The notes: generated by a model not told the origin, from the sequence alone. 64,000 bases of DNA from Flavobacterium aquaticum (GCF_003259835.1 NZ_QLMI01000001.1:372001-436000), one strand, 5' to 3'; numbered from the stretch's first letter, positions 17,509 through 27,046 are shown. Program-made: numbers and translations.

Positions 17509-17528
17509 ATACTATGCATGCATAGTAT
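17509..17528. promoter_or_regulatory. Perfect 20-bp palindrome, likely MarR operator
   Basis: ATACTATGCATGCATAGTAT is a perfect palindrome (symmetry extends further into flanking A and T runs). It begins 7 bases upstream of the -7 box, so a bound dimer would block RNA polymerase. A 16/20 match sits at the same kind of position in front of the acyl-CoA synthetase gene (19469-19488). Confidence 0.75.
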
Positions 17529-17567
17529 TTTTAACATTTTTTTCAAAATTTAACATTTTAAAATAGC

Positions 17568-17590
17568 AAAACCCACGAAATGTGGGTTTT
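17568..17590 (-). terminator. Terminator of the acyl-CoA synthetase gene
   Basis: AAAACCCAC pairs with GTGGGTTTT around a 5-base loop just beyond the stop codon at 17598. The downstream T run on the minus strand is short and interrupted. Confidence 0.7.
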
Positions 17591-17597
17591 AGAGTTT

Positions 17598-19367
17598 TTA
17601 TCCGTAAATTTTTTGATATAAATCGTTATATTTTTCTTTAATTATTTTACGTTTCAATTTCATAGTAGGAGTTAAGTGACCATCAACGATTGACCAAACA
17701 TCTGGGGTAAGTTCAAAACGTTTTACTTTTTCCCAATTTCCGAATTTTTCATTGCTATGGTCAATTTCTTCTTGAATTCTATCAATTACCATTTTATTAG
17801 CACATAATTCTTCATTGGTATTAAATTTAAGATTATGTCGATTTGCCCAATCTCTAACAAATTCAAAATTTGGTTGAATGAAAGCAGCTGGCATTTTTTC
17901 GCCATCTCCAATAACCATGATTTGTTCAATAAAACGCGATTGTTTGAAAGTATTCTCTAAAATTTGTGGTGCTACGTATTTTCCACCTGAAGTTTTGAAC
18001 ATTTCTTTTTTACGATCGGTAATTTTTAGGAAACCATCAGAATCAATTTCACCGATATCACCTGTATGGAAATAACCATCTTTTAAAACTTCAGCAGTTT
18101 GAGTTTCATCTTTGTAATATCCCATCATTACGTTTGGACCTTTACATAAGATTTCTCCATCTTCTGCAATTTTAACTTCAACACCGTCTAATACTTTTCC
18201 AACGGTTCCTACTCTGAAACCACCATTTCTCATATCGTTTACTGAAATTACAGGAGAAGTTTCTGTTAAACCATAACCTTCCATAACTGGAATATTAGCA
18301 GCACAAAAAACTTTTGTTAATCTACTTTGTAACGCTGCACTTCCTGAAACTAGTAATTCTAATTCACCACCTAAACCTTCTTGCCATTTAGAGAAAATTA
18401 ATTTTCTAGCAATTTTAAGTTTAAATTCGTAAAAAGCACCGTTTTGTTTATAAGGTTTGTAATCCATACCTAAATTTAATGCCCAGAAGAAAAGCGCTTT
18501 TTTGATTCCACTTAAATCAGCTCCTTTTGCATAAATTTTATCGTATACTTTTTCTAATAAACGAGGAACAACCGACATAACGTGTGGTTTTACTTCTTTT
18601 AAGTTGTCTGAAATCTTTTCAATACTTTCAGCGAAGTAAATAGAGATACCGTAATATTGATATAAATACGTCAACATTCTTTCGAAAATATGACAAATAG
18701 GTAAGAAACTTAAAGCTCTTGTATCTCCAGCTCTTAATGGAACTCTTGGAGCACTCATTAAAACATCTGAAACAATATTTTGATGAGACAACATAACACC
18801 TTTTGGTCTTCCTGTTGTTCCAGATGTATAGATAATTGTTGCTAAATCAGTTGTGGAAACATTATTTTTTCTGTCTTCAACTACATCCTGGTTAGAAGTA
18901 TCAGCTCCTAATTCTAAGATTTCTTTCCAACTTTTGCATGCTTCAATATCATTATAAGAGAAAACATCTTTTAATAAAGGAACGTTAGCTTTTATACTTT
19001 GCAATTTTTCATATACCTCAAGATCAGATACAAAAACATATTGCGATTCTGAGTGATTTAAAATATATTCATAATCTTCGGCTGAAATTGTTGGATACAT
19101 TGGAACAGTTTGCGCTCCTGTTTGTAATACACCAATATCTGTGATATGCCATTCTGTTCTGTTGTTAGACGAAATGATAGCAATTTTATCATTTTTATTT
19201 ACGCCTAAACGAAGTAAACCTCTTGAAATAGCATTGGCTTTGTCTAAATATTCTTGTGTAGAAGTTTTTACCCAAGTATCTCCATATTTAGTAACTAGAG
19301 CATCCTTTAAATTATACTTTTCTAATTGATAATAAGGAAAGTCAAATAAGCGTGTAATATTGTTCAT
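17598..19367 (-). CDS. fadD: Long-chain acyl-CoA synthetase (AMP-binding)
   Basis: Activates fatty acids to acyl-CoA through an acyl-adenylate. The 589-residue protein has the P-loop-like YTSGTTGRPKGVMLSH near residue 185, GYGLTETSP, and YFHTGDIGEIDSDGFLKITDRKKE, all signatures of the ANL superfamily in the long-chain subgroup. I use ATG 19367; the longer frame would begin with TTG at 19376. It is transcribed apart from the marR-fad operon but shares its operator motif. Confidence 0.93.
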   Translation of the reverse strand: MNNITRLFDFPYYQLEKYNLKDALVTKYGDTWVKTSTQEYLDKANAISRGLLRLGVNKNDKIAIISSNNRTEWHITDIGVLQTGAQTVPMYPTISAEDYEYILNHSESQYVFVSDLEVYEKLQSIKANVPLLKDVFSYNDIEACKSWKEILELGADTSNQDVVEDRKNNVSTTDLATIIYTSGTTGRPKGVMLSHQNIVSDVLMSAPRVPLRAGDTRALSFLPICHIFERMLTYLYQYYGISIYFAESIEKISDNLKEVKPHVMSVVPRLLEKVYDKIYAKGADLSGIKKALFFWALNLGMDYKPYKQNGAFYEFKLKIARKLIFSKWQEGLGGELELLVSGSAALQSRLTKVFCAANIPVMEGYGLTETSPVISVNDMRNGGFRVGTVGKVLDGVEVKIAEDGEILCKGPNVMMGYYKDETQTAEVLKDGYFHTGDIGEIDSDGFLKITDRKKEMFKTSGGKYVAPQILENTFKQSRFIEQIMVIGDGEKMPAAFIQPNFEFVRDWANRHNLKFNTNEELCANKMVIDRIQEEIDHSNEKFGNWEKVKRFELTPDVWSIVDGHLTPTMKLKRKIIKEKYNDLYQKIYG

Positions 19368-19447
19368 AATTCGCAATTATTATTTTATGCAAATTATAAA
19401 AATAAAATTAATTATACAATTTTTTAAATAATTGATAATCTTATGGT

Positions 19448-19474
19448 TAGTATTTTAACAAAAATAAAATACTA
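19448..19474. repeat. 10-bp inverted repeat in the acyl-CoA synthetase promoter
   Basis: TAGTATTTTA (19448-19457) and TAAAATACTA (19465-19474) are perfect reverse complements with a 7-base spacer. The second arm overlaps the probable operator and -7 box. Confidence 0.65.
19459..19466 (-). promoter_or_regulatory. Probable -7 box of the acyl-CoA synthetase gene
   Basis: TATTTTTG on the minus strand fits TAnnTTTG and would give a leader of about 85 bases. A less good candidate (ATAATTTG, minus strand) lies nearer the gene at 19390-19397. Confidence 0.45.
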
Positions 19475-19488
19475 TGCCTGCCTACTAA
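19469..19488. promoter_or_regulatory. Second MarR-type operator
   Basis: ATACTATGCCTGCCTACTAA matches the perfect palindrome before marR at 16 of 20 positions, keeping the left half-site ATACTATGC intact. It lies in the spacer/-33 region just upstream of the TATTTTTG box. Confidence 0.6.
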
Positions 19489-19491
19489 TTT

Positions 19492-20346
19492 TTACTTTAA
19501 TTGAGAAAGTGTGATGATAATTATTGAAATAATTGCCAAAATGATTCCGAAGTAATTCCATTTGGTCATTTTTTCTTTAAACAGAAGTATTCCTGCTAAA
19601 CTTCCTAAAATAATTACACCCATATTCATCCCAGCAAAAACAGTGGATGGATTTTCTGCCAAGGCTTTGTGTGCTTTTAAATAAAAGAGAATGTTTCCGA
19701 AATTTAAAATTCCTAATGCCAATCCCCAAAGTACATTTTTCATTCCGAGTTTTTCTTTTTGGACAATTATTTTTCCAATCAAAAATAAAATTGAAACTAT
19801 AAAAGCACCACAGAAAATTAAAAATAAAGAAGTAGTAAAACTAAACGCTTTAAAAACAGCGACTTTCTTAAATAAAATATCAATAATTCCAAATCCGAAT
19901 AAAACCAATAAAGGATAAACCCAATTATTTGATTTACTTTCTGATTTTTTATTTAATGTAAAAAAGATGGCTGAAAATCCAACAACAAACCCAATTATTT
20001 TGAGTGAACTGAAAGTTTCATTAAATAGGTAGTAAGAAGCAATTAGCGGAATAAATAAGGAAAGTCGTTGCGCAATATCGGTTTTTACGATTCCAGTAAG
20101 TTTGATGGATTTTGCTTGAATAAAAAATACAACAGGTAATAAAAATGCTAAACTTATAAAAAGCGAATACGGAACCGATTTTTGCTCAATAGCTAAATTA
20201 GGTTGGTAAGTAAAATAGGTGAGTAGTAACGCCGAAAAATAATTAAACGTAATGATTTGAAATACATTTAACTGAAATCGTTTGGCTACTTTTAAAAATA
20301 TTCCAACGGAAACACTACAAATTACACTTAAAATGACAAACCACAT
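19492..20346 (-). CDS. EamA/DMT-type permease
   Basis: A 284-residue integral membrane protein, almost wholly hydrophobic, with about ten predicted helices in two similar halves, as in the drug/metabolite transporter (EamA) superfamily. Phrases such as PSTVFAGMNMGVIILGSLAGILLFKEKMTKWNYFG mark the second EamA repeat. The substrate cannot be inferred. It is upstream of the acyl-CoA synthetase gene on the same strand, but the latter has its own promoter. Confidence 0.8.
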   Translation of the reverse strand: MWFVILSVICSVSVGIFLKVAKRFQLNVFQIITFNYFSALLLTYFTYQPNLAIEQKSVPYSLFISLAFLLPVVFFIQAKSIKLTGIVKTDIAQRLSLFIPLIASYYLFNETFSSLKIIGFVVGFSAIFFTLNKKSESKSNNWVYPLLVLFGFGIIDILFKKVAVFKAFSFTTSLFLIFCGAFIVSILFLIGKIIVQKEKLGMKNVLWGLALGILNFGNILFYLKAHKALAENPSTVFAGMNMGVIILGSLAGILLFKEKMTKWNYFGIILAIISIIIITLSQLK

Positions 20347-20442
20347 ATTCTTTTATTTTGACACAATAGTACAAAAAAAAACACCTTAATTAAAAGATGC
20401 TTTTATAAAGTATATATTCATGTTAATTTTATTTCTTGAAAT

Positions 20443-20700
20443 TTACAAAAAAAAAATTGATATTATTAAATCGAATATTCCAAAAACTATTAAATATACT
20501 ATATTATTAATATAGGTAATTTTTTCTTTTAAAATAGGGTTACCTCCACTTGTATTTGTAAATGATTGATTTTCATTTTTAATATCATCAATTCCAAAGC
20601 TCGAACCAGAATCATATTGATTTGAATTTATAAAAATATAGATTAACAATCCAAATAGTGTTATTATAAAGAAAGCTAATATTCGTTTTTTTGTAAACAT
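20443..20700 (-). CDS. Small membrane protein downstream of purL
   Basis: An 85-residue protein with hydrophobic helices at both ends (ILAFFIITLFGLLIYIFI and IVYLIVFGIFDLIISIFFL) and a polar serine/asparagine-rich loop between. Its ATG directly abuts the purL stop codon, so it is probably translated from the purL message. No family recognised. Confidence 0.55.
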   Translation of the reverse strand: MFTKKRILAFFIITLFGLLIYIFINSNQYDSGSSFGIDDIKNENQSFTNTSGGNPILKEKITYINNIVYLIVFGIFDLIISIFFL

Positions 20701-23700
20701 TTATTTCTTATTTTCAATCCATTTTCTAGCATTTACAAATGCTTCTAACCAAGGAGAAACTTCATCTTTTTGTCCTCTATCCGGATAATTTGCCCAGTTC
20801 CAAGGGAAAGTCGAACGCTCAATATGTGGCATCATTACTAAATGTCTTCCAGTAGTATCACACATCATAGCGGTGTTAAAATCAGAACCATTTGGATTTG
20901 CTGGATATCCTTCGTATGCATATTTAGCTACGATGTTATATTTTTCTTCTGAATATGGTAATTTGAATTTTCCTTCACCATGTGAAATCCATACGCCTAA
21001 AGTTGTTCCTTCTAAAGTGGATAACATCACTGAATTATTCTTCTGAACCGTTACCGAAGTAAAGCCACTTTCGTGTTTGTTCGAAGTATTGTGGTGCATT
21101 TTTCCATGAACTTCGTGTTCGGGATTAATCAATTCTAATTCCATTAATAACTGACAACCATTACAAATTCCAACAGAAAGTGTGTCTTCACGTTTGAAGA
21201 AATTTTTCAAAGCCGTATTTGCTTTTTCGTTGTATAAAAACGCTCCAGCCCAACCTTTAGCCGAACCTAAAACATCAGAATTAGAGAATCCTCCAACGGC
21301 TCCAATGAATTGAATGTCTTCCAATGTTTCTCTTCCCGAAATTAAATCGGTCATGTGGACATCTTTTACATCAAATCCTGATAAGAACATTGCATTTGCC
21401 ATTTCTCGTTCTGAATTACTTCCTTTTTCGCGAATGATTGCTGCTTTTGGTCTTGGTTTTGAGCCATCAATCACAGGTAATTTACCATCAAAATGCGATG
21501 GGAAAGTGAATTGTAATTTCTGATTTTTGTAATTGTCAAAACGTGCTTGCGCCATTCCGTTTTTAGATTGTTTTGAATCTAAAAGGAAAGAAGTTTTAAA
21601 CCAAGTATCTCTTAAAGTTGAAATGCTAAATGTTAAACTATCTTCACCATTAATAACGGTAAACGCATCACCATCGATAGCCGAACCAATTTTGAAAATC
21701 TCAATATTATGTTGTGCGAAAGTTGCTTCCACTTCAGCATCTGCTTGGAAAACAACTCCGATATTCTCATTAAATAAAGCTTTAACCGTATCTTTTTCTC
21801 CTAAAGAAGTCAAGTCGATTAACGCACCTAATTTATCATCTGCAAAACACATTTCTAATAGCGTAGTGATTAAACCACCGCTTCCAATATCGTGTCCTGC
21901 TTTAATTTTTCTGTCTTTAATTAAATCTTGTAAAACGTTGAACGCTTTTTTGAAGAATTCCGAGTTTTGAATCGTTGGAACATCATTTCCAATTTTATTC
22001 AACACTTGAGCGAATGAACTTCCACCTAATTTAAACGAATCTTGCGATAAGTTGATGTAGTAAATGTTACCTCCGTTTCTTTGTAAAACTGGTTCTACGA
22101 CTTTAGTAATATTTGAACAATTTCCAGCTGCTGAAATAATAACCGTTCCTGGTGCGATTACTTCATCATTTGGATATTTTTGCTTCATTGAAAGTGAATC
22201 TTTTCCTGTTGGAATATTGATTCCCAATTCGATAGCAAAATCCGAACAACCTTTTACTGCTTCATATAAACGAGCATCTTCACCTTCATTTTTACAAGCC
22301 CACATCCAGTTGGCTGATAATGAAACCGATTTCATTCCTTCTTTTAAAGGAGCCCAAACTAAATTTGATAAAGCTTCACCAATAGCAGTTCTTGAACCCG
22401 CCACAGGATTTACCAATGCTGAAATAGGCGAGTGCCCAATCGAAGTAGCAATTCCTTCTTTTCCTTTGAAATCCAATGCCATTACTCCGACATTGTTTAA
22501 AGGTAATTGTAATGGACCCACACATTGTTGTTTAGCAACGCGTCCGCCTACACAACGGTCAACTTTATTGGTTAACCAATCTTTACAAGCTACTGCTTCT
22601 AATTGTAAAACTTGACTTAAATAGCTTGCTATATTTTCTTTTGAATATTCTAAATCAGAGTAATTGGTTGCAACGGTTTTATCCGTCATAATTGTTTTTG
22701 GCGAACTTCCGAAGAAATCTTCCAAAGCATAATCCATTGGTTTTACACCAGTCGATTTTGATTCGAAAGTAAATCTATGGTCGTTAGTTACGTCACCCAC
22801 TTGATACATTGGAGAACGCTCTCTGTCGGCAATTCGTTGTAACGTTTCGATGTCTTTTTCACCAATAACTAATCCCATTCTTTCTTGCGATTCGTTTCCG
22901 ATGATTTCTTTAGCTGAAAGCGTTGGGTCACCAACTGGTAATTTATCTAAATCGATTAATCCTCCTGTTTCTTCTACTAATTCTGATAAACAATTCAAAT
23001 GTCCACCAGCACCATGATCGTGAATGGAAACAATCGGATTGTTATCACTTTCTACCAAACCACGTATAGCATTAGCCGCACGTTTTTGCATTTCTGGATT
23101 CGAACGTTGGATGGCATTCAATTCAATTCCTGAACCAAAAGCACCTGTGTCTGCAGAAGAAACCGCAGCACCGCCCATTCCAATTCTATAATTTTCTCCA
23201 CCTAAAATAACGATTTTATCGCCAGCAGTAGGTTTCTTTTTAATCGCTTGATCTAATTTTCCGTAACCAATTCCACCTGCTTGCATGATTACTTTATCGT
23301 AACCAATTTTACGATTGTTTTCTTCGTGCTCGAAAGTTAAAATAGAACCTGTAATTAAGGGTTGTCCAAATTTATTTCCAAAATCAGATGCTCCGTTAGA
23401 AGCTTTAATCAAAATATCCATTGGCGTTTGGTACAACCAAGGTCTTTCAGCCATTCCGTTTTCCCATGGACGTTCTTCTGCTAAACGTGAGTATGAAGTC
23501 ATGTAAACAGCAGTTCCTGCTAATGGTAATGAACCTTGCCCACCTGCTAAACGGTCACGAATTTCTCCTCCTGAACCTGTTGCAGCTCCGTTGAAAGGCT
23601 CAACTGTTGTTGGAAAGTTGTGTGTTTCTGCTTTTAATGAAAGAACCGAATCAAATTCTTTTTCTTGATAGAAATCAGGTTTGTCAGCGCTTTTTGGAGC

Positions 23701-24366
23701 AAATTGCGTTACTTTCGGACCTTTAACAAAAGCTACGTTATCTTTATAAGCCGAAACAATATCGTTGGGATTTGTTTCGGATGTTTTCTTGATTAGTTTG
23801 AATAAAGAAGTTGGTTTTTCTTCGCCATCAATCACAAATGTGCCATTAAAAATTTTGTGACGGCAGTGCTCTGAATTGGCTTGTGAGAAAGCAAAAATCT
23901 CAGAATCCGTTAATTTTCTTCCTAATTTCGTAGAAAGGTTATTCAAATATTCAACTTCTTCAGGACTTAATGCTAAACCTTCTGATTTGTTATAAGCGTC
24001 AATATCTTCAATATCCAAAATGGGTTCTGGTTGGATATTAATCGTATAAATGTCTTGATGTAACTCCGAATACTTTTGTGAAAGCATTGGGTCGAAATCA
24101 GTAAAATCGGCAGCTACTTTTTCAAATTCCTCAATACGAATGATGTCAGAAATTCCCATGTTTTGAGTAATTTCTACCGCATTTGTACTCCAAGGCGTAA
24201 TCATAGCGGCACGTGGTCCAACAAAAAAATCCGACAATACGGATTTTTCTATTTTATGTGCGTTGCCAAAAAGCCAATTTAATTTGTTGATGTCTTCTGA
24301 TGAAATCTCGTTTTGCGTTTGAACCGCAAAAACCGTGTTGGATTGGTTTCCGAAGAAATGAATCAT
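20701..24366 (-). CDS. purL: Phosphoribosylformylglycinamidine synthase
   Basis: Fourth step of purine synthesis: FGAR plus glutamine and ATP to FGAM. At 1221 residues it is the large single-chain form, with an N-terminal PurS-like region, a synthase core carrying SEHCRHKIFNG and LKAETHNFPTTVEPFNGAATG, a second ATP-binding half, and a C-terminal class I glutaminase with the nucleophile in GICNGCQLL and the histidine in WISHGEGKF. It has a near-perfect promoter and a hairpin in its leader. Confidence 0.97.
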   Translation of the reverse strand: MIHFFGNQSNTVFAVQTQNEISSEDINKLNWLFGNAHKIEKSVLSDFFVGPRAAMITPWSTNAVEITQNMGISDIIRIEEFEKVAADFTDFDPMLSQKYSELHQDIYTINIQPEPILDIEDIDAYNKSEGLALSPEEVEYLNNLSTKLGRKLTDSEIFAFSQANSEHCRHKIFNGTFVIDGEEKPTSLFKLIKKTSETNPNDIVSAYKDNVAFVKGPKVTQFAPKSADKPDFYQEKEFDSVLSLKAETHNFPTTVEPFNGAATGSGGEIRDRLAGGQGSLPLAGTAVYMTSYSRLAEERPWENGMAERPWLYQTPMDILIKASNGASDFGNKFGQPLITGSILTFEHEENNRKIGYDKVIMQAGGIGYGKLDQAIKKKPTAGDKIVILGGENYRIGMGGAAVSSADTGAFGSGIELNAIQRSNPEMQKRAANAIRGLVESDNNPIVSIHDHGAGGHLNCLSELVEETGGLIDLDKLPVGDPTLSAKEIIGNESQERMGLVIGEKDIETLQRIADRERSPMYQVGDVTNDHRFTFESKSTGVKPMDYALEDFFGSSPKTIMTDKTVATNYSDLEYSKENIASYLSQVLQLEAVACKDWLTNKVDRCVGGRVAKQQCVGPLQLPLNNVGVMALDFKGKEGIATSIGHSPISALVNPVAGSRTAIGEALSNLVWAPLKEGMKSVSLSANWMWACKNEGEDARLYEAVKGCSDFAIELGINIPTGKDSLSMKQKYPNDEVIAPGTVIISAAGNCSNITKVVEPVLQRNGGNIYYINLSQDSFKLGGSSFAQVLNKIGNDVPTIQNSEFFKKAFNVLQDLIKDRKIKAGHDIGSGGLITTLLEMCFADDKLGALIDLTSLGEKDTVKALFNENIGVVFQADAEVEATFAQHNIEIFKIGSAIDGDAFTVINGEDSLTFSISTLRDTWFKTSFLLDSKQSKNGMAQARFDNYKNQKLQFTFPSHFDGKLPVIDGSKPRPKAAIIREKGSNSEREMANAMFLSGFDVKDVHMTDLISGRETLEDIQFIGAVGGFSNSDVLGSAKGWAGAFLYNEKANTALKNFFKREDTLSVGICNGCQLLMELELINPEHEVHGKMHHNTSNKHESGFTSVTVQKNNSVMLSTLEGTTLGVWISHGEGKFKLPYSEEKYNIVAKYAYEGYPANPNGSDFNTAMMCDTTGRHLVMMPHIERSTFPWNWANYPDRGQKDEVSPWLEAFVNARKWIENKK

Positions 24367-24383
24367 TGTAGTTGTGTTTTTAG

Positions 24384-24403
24384 AGATAAGTCAAGACTTA
24401 TCT
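24384..24403. promoter_or_regulatory. Perfect 8-bp hairpin in the purL leader
   Basis: AGATAAGT, 4-base loop, ACTTATCT, ending 17 bases upstream of the purL start codon. It could mask or tune ribosome binding. No purine-riboswitch features (such as the P1/J2-3 core) are visible around it. Confidence 0.5.
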
Positions 24404-24431
24404 GTATGTTTTGTGTTGTTGTTTGAAAGTG

Positions 24432-24462
24432 CAAATTTATTCTAAAAAGTTAGAAGTTCAAA
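24432..24462 (-). promoter_or_regulatory. purL promoter (TTTG-N19-TAAATTTG)
   Basis: On the minus strand TTTG (24459-24462), 19 bases, then TAAATTTG (24432-24439), leaving a leader of roughly 60 bases before purL. Confidence 0.8.
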
Positions 24463-24487
24463 GTTTTAAGAGCGCATAAAAACAAAA

Positions 24488-24513
24488 AAAGCTGTTCTTT
24501 TTTGAACAGCTTT
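24488..24513 (-). terminator. Intrinsic terminator of the DUF1579 lipoprotein gene
   Basis: AAAGCTGTTC pairs with GAACAGCTTT around a T6 loop; on the minus strand it is followed by a T-rich run. Confidence 0.88.
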
Positions 24514-24531
24514 GATTTTATTTGTTGAAAA

Positions 24532-25164
24532 CTACATTTTACGTTTCGAAACTACTTGCATCGATTTGAATTCTTTGCCGTCTTCTGAAACATCAAACAT
24601 TTCCATTTTTTGGTTGTTGTCGTCGATATAGGTAATAATTTCTTTTACTTTTTTAGCTTTTTTGGTTACTGGATCCACCATTTCCCCATAAAAAGTAGAG
24701 GTTTTTGTTGCTTCATCGTATTTTCCACGAGTAACCATCATTCCTGTTCCCATATTGTCAATCCAAGTGGATACAAATTCTTCGGTTGCATTATCGTAGG
24801 CAACCATTCCTTTTCCTTCAAATGGCATTCCGAACATATCACCAGAATACGTTCCTTCTTGATATCTTCCGCCCATAATCATTTTATAAGTTACGGTAGC
24901 AGTTGATTTCATTTCTTGTGGATTATCTGGTGACCAAAACGTTAATTCAGCATCCCAAGTTCCAGTATCTTTAGCTAACATTTCATGACCTTTTGATGGT
25001 GTAGCATAATCAGTCCAAGCTTTGGCTACCGTAGCAGAATCGGGTTTTGTTTCTGCTGTAACTTCTTCTTTAGTTGTTGTTTCTTCTGGTTTTTGCGCTT
25101 CTTCTTTTTTACAAGAAACGAATGTTAAACCAATAATTAAAAGAGATAGAGATAGATTTTTCAT
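24532..25164 (-). CDS. DUF1579-family lipoprotein
   Basis: A 210-residue protein. ATG 25164 gives a lipoprotein signal peptide with the lipobox TFVSC, followed by a charged Glu/Lys/Thr linker, so it is probably membrane-anchored. The rest is the DUF1579 domain (GTWDAELTFW, MGGRYQEGTYSGDMFGMPFEG, DNMGTGMMVTRGKY), a lipocalin-like beta-barrel of unknown ligand. A longer in-frame start at 25230 exists but would destroy the signal peptide and overlap the upstream gene. Confidence 0.85.
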   Translation of the reverse strand: MKNLSLSLLIIGLTFVSCKKEEAQKPEETTTKEEVTAETKPDSATVAKAWTDYATPSKGHEMLAKDTGTWDAELTFWSPDNPQEMKSTATVTYKMIMGGRYQEGTYSGDMFGMPFEGKGMVAYDNATEEFVSTWIDNMGTGMMVTRGKYDEATKTSTFYGEMVDPVTKKAKKVKEIITYIDDNNQKMEMFDVSEDGKEFKSMQVVSKRKM

Positions 25165-25183
25165 AATTGTATAATTTAATTGG

Positions 25184-26743
25184 TTAGTCAAAAGTGGTCC
25201 AATTGTAAGCACCCATATCAGTAGCGCCACTTCTTGAATTATTTAAAATATCATTAAAAGTTGAATAAGTGTTATCTGCAGTTCCTTTTGCTGCAGAATC
25301 TTCTCCAATAATTAATTCATTATTTCTTGCATCTTTAAAATCTGGATTATTAACAGTTGAATTGGTAGCAATTAAGCAAGTATTATAAAGCGTAGCATTA
25401 GAAAAATCATACAACGGATTATTCGTAAATTGATTACTAAAATCAGCAAATTTGATTAAGCAATGGTCAAAATTGTAGACAAAAGTTGTTCCTTCTTTCT
25501 TTAGATTAATAGCTAAATTACTTGAAGAATGAATAATACAATTTTTGAAATTCGCTTTGGTAAGTGCATAAATCGCATTTCCATCATAATCATCTAATAA
25601 AACTGCTGTATGTGTTGGACTTGGCCAATAATTTGCAAATGTACAATGTGTAAATTCATAACTTCCACCAAAACTACCTGCAAAAGAAGCTTGTCCACAA
25701 TTATTGATAACGACATTTCTTCCTTCAATATTTCCAGTACGAGCTAAAATACCAACATTAGAACAATTATAAATTTGAGTGTTTTCAAGATCTAAAGTTG
25801 GGGTAGTAGTTCCATCGTTTCCAGTAACTAAAATTCCAACTGTTGCATTTTTTATAGTTAAATTTTTAATTTGATTATTTGTACTTCCTTGGGTTAACCA
25901 AATGGTTCCCCATTGACCAGGAACTTCTGAAAAATCTGGTTCTAAACGATCGCCTTCGAAAATCACTTCGTTTTCTAAAGCGGCTGTTGTTGAATTTGTT
26001 CCATTCACATGAATTGAAGCGTTGTTAGCAACAATTAATCCTGATTCTGCATGGAAGTGAATTCTTGCTCCAGCATCTACAACAAGTGTTTTGTTTGAAG
26101 GAACAGCTGCATAACCATAAATGACATAAGGTTTGGTATTCGTCCAATGCAATTCGTTTCCATTGATTGGATTAGTCTCTTCCAAAAATCGACCACGAAT
26201 CGTAATAGGATTTCCGTCACCATCAACTCCTAAGTTTAGTTCATCATAAGTATAGGATTCATCTGGATTTTGAACTCTTCCAGGATAAATAAAATAAGCA
26301 TCTTGAATTAGAGTTACTAATTCCACTTTTTGTTGATTTGGATTAGATTCATCACCAAATAAAATTTTATCGGTATATAAAAAATCAGTAGGATTTGCAT
26401 CGGCAACTTCGGCAGTTACGGAAACGAAAATGTACATACTATCTTTTGCCAAAATTTCAACATTTTCAAAGATTTGACCTGCCATTCCATCTACCATTAA
26501 ACGGTATTTTGATGCTGTTCCTTCTTTTAATCTAAGTGATGGAATTGAAATGTTTTTATCACTTCGGTTATATACTTTTAAGGTGTAAGTACTTGAACCA
26601 ATGTCAGTAAAAACAGTATCTAAATAAACGGTGTCTTTAGAAAATTCCAAACCACCAGTTCTTGATTCAAAATCAAAATCGTTTCGACATGAAGTTAATG
26701 AAACGGCAAAACCTACCAGTAATAAAAGTAATAAACGACGCAT
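25184..26743 (-). CDS. Right-handed beta-helix lipoprotein
   Basis: A 519-residue surface or periplasmic lipoprotein, with signal peptide and lipobox SLTSC at residue 19. The N-terminal third is a beta-sandwich-like region (DTVYLDTVFTDIGSSTYTLK). Then comes a long series of short beta strands with N-, T-, I- and G-rich turns (KNLTIKNATVGILVTGNDG, NCSNVGILARTGN) characteristic of a right-handed parallel beta-helix. No catalytic residues are evident. It ends 20 bases before the start of the DUF1579 lipoprotein gene and is probably in one operon with it. Confidence 0.82.
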   Translation of the reverse strand: MRRLLLLLLVGFAVSLTSCRNDFDFESRTGGLEFSKDTVYLDTVFTDIGSSTYTLKVYNRSDKNISIPSLRLKEGTASKYRLMVDGMAGQIFENVEILAKDSMYIFVSVTAEVADANPTDFLYTDKILFGDESNPNQQKVELVTLIQDAYFIYPGRVQNPDESYTYDELNLGVDGDGNPITIRGRFLEETNPINGNELHWTNTKPYVIYGYAAVPSNKTLVVDAGARIHFHAESGLIVANNASIHVNGTNSTTAALENEVIFEGDRLEPDFSEVPGQWGTIWLTQGSTNNQIKNLTIKNATVGILVTGNDGTTTPTLDLENTQIYNCSNVGILARTGNIEGRNVVINNCGQASFAGSFGGSYEFTHCTFANYWPSPTHTAVLLDDYDGNAIYALTKANFKNCIIHSSSNLAINLKKEGTTFVYNFDHCLIKFADFSNQFTNNPLYDFSNATLYNTCLIATNSTVNNPDFKDARNNELIIGEDSAAKGTADNTYSTFNDILNNSRSGATDMGAYNWTTFD

Positions 26744-26805
26744 GTAGAGTTAATTTTGGTAAATATAATTATTAATTTAAATTTTTGAAAATAAACTTTT
26801 CGTTT

Positions 26806-26945
26806 TAACCACATAGAAACATAGATAACCTTTTTGACTGAGTTCATTTTAGTTCAAATATTGAATTACATAGCGCTATGTTTCCTAATGTAAAGTTTGA
26901 ACGCCTTTAAATTCAATTTTAGGACTATGTTTCTATGTGGTAATT
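26806..26945. repeat. Palindromic intergenic repeat, copy B
   Basis: TAACCACATAGAAACATAG on the left and CTATGTTTCTATGTGGT on the right are near-perfect inverted ends of a 140-bp element with an inner CTATGT word. It lies between the divergent beta-helix lipoprotein and thioesterase genes; the arms are closest to perfect symmetry of the four copies. Confidence 0.8.
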
Positions 26946-27046
26946 ATTTTGTTTTAGTCAATTTTAGTTACGTACAAATATTTATAAAACGTTAAATAAC
27001 ATGAAATATTCTATTCGGAATGCTTAATTTTACAAAAAATAAAGTT

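Noticed and set aside
21314..23506. Several + strand open frames of 60-180 codons within purL
   Set aside because: They are shadows of a fully conserved 1221-residue enzyme, with no start signals.
24384..24403. Purine riboswitch before purL
   Set aside because: Only a simple hairpin is present; the leader is too short and lacks the conserved core.
25165..25230. Longer start for the DUF1579 lipoprotein
   Set aside because: It would overlap the upstream gene and displace the lipobox from the N-terminus.
26806..26945. Insertion sequence or MITE with target-site duplication
   Set aside because: Palindromic arms are clear, but I could not identify flanking duplications or a transposase in the window, so I call it a repeat only.
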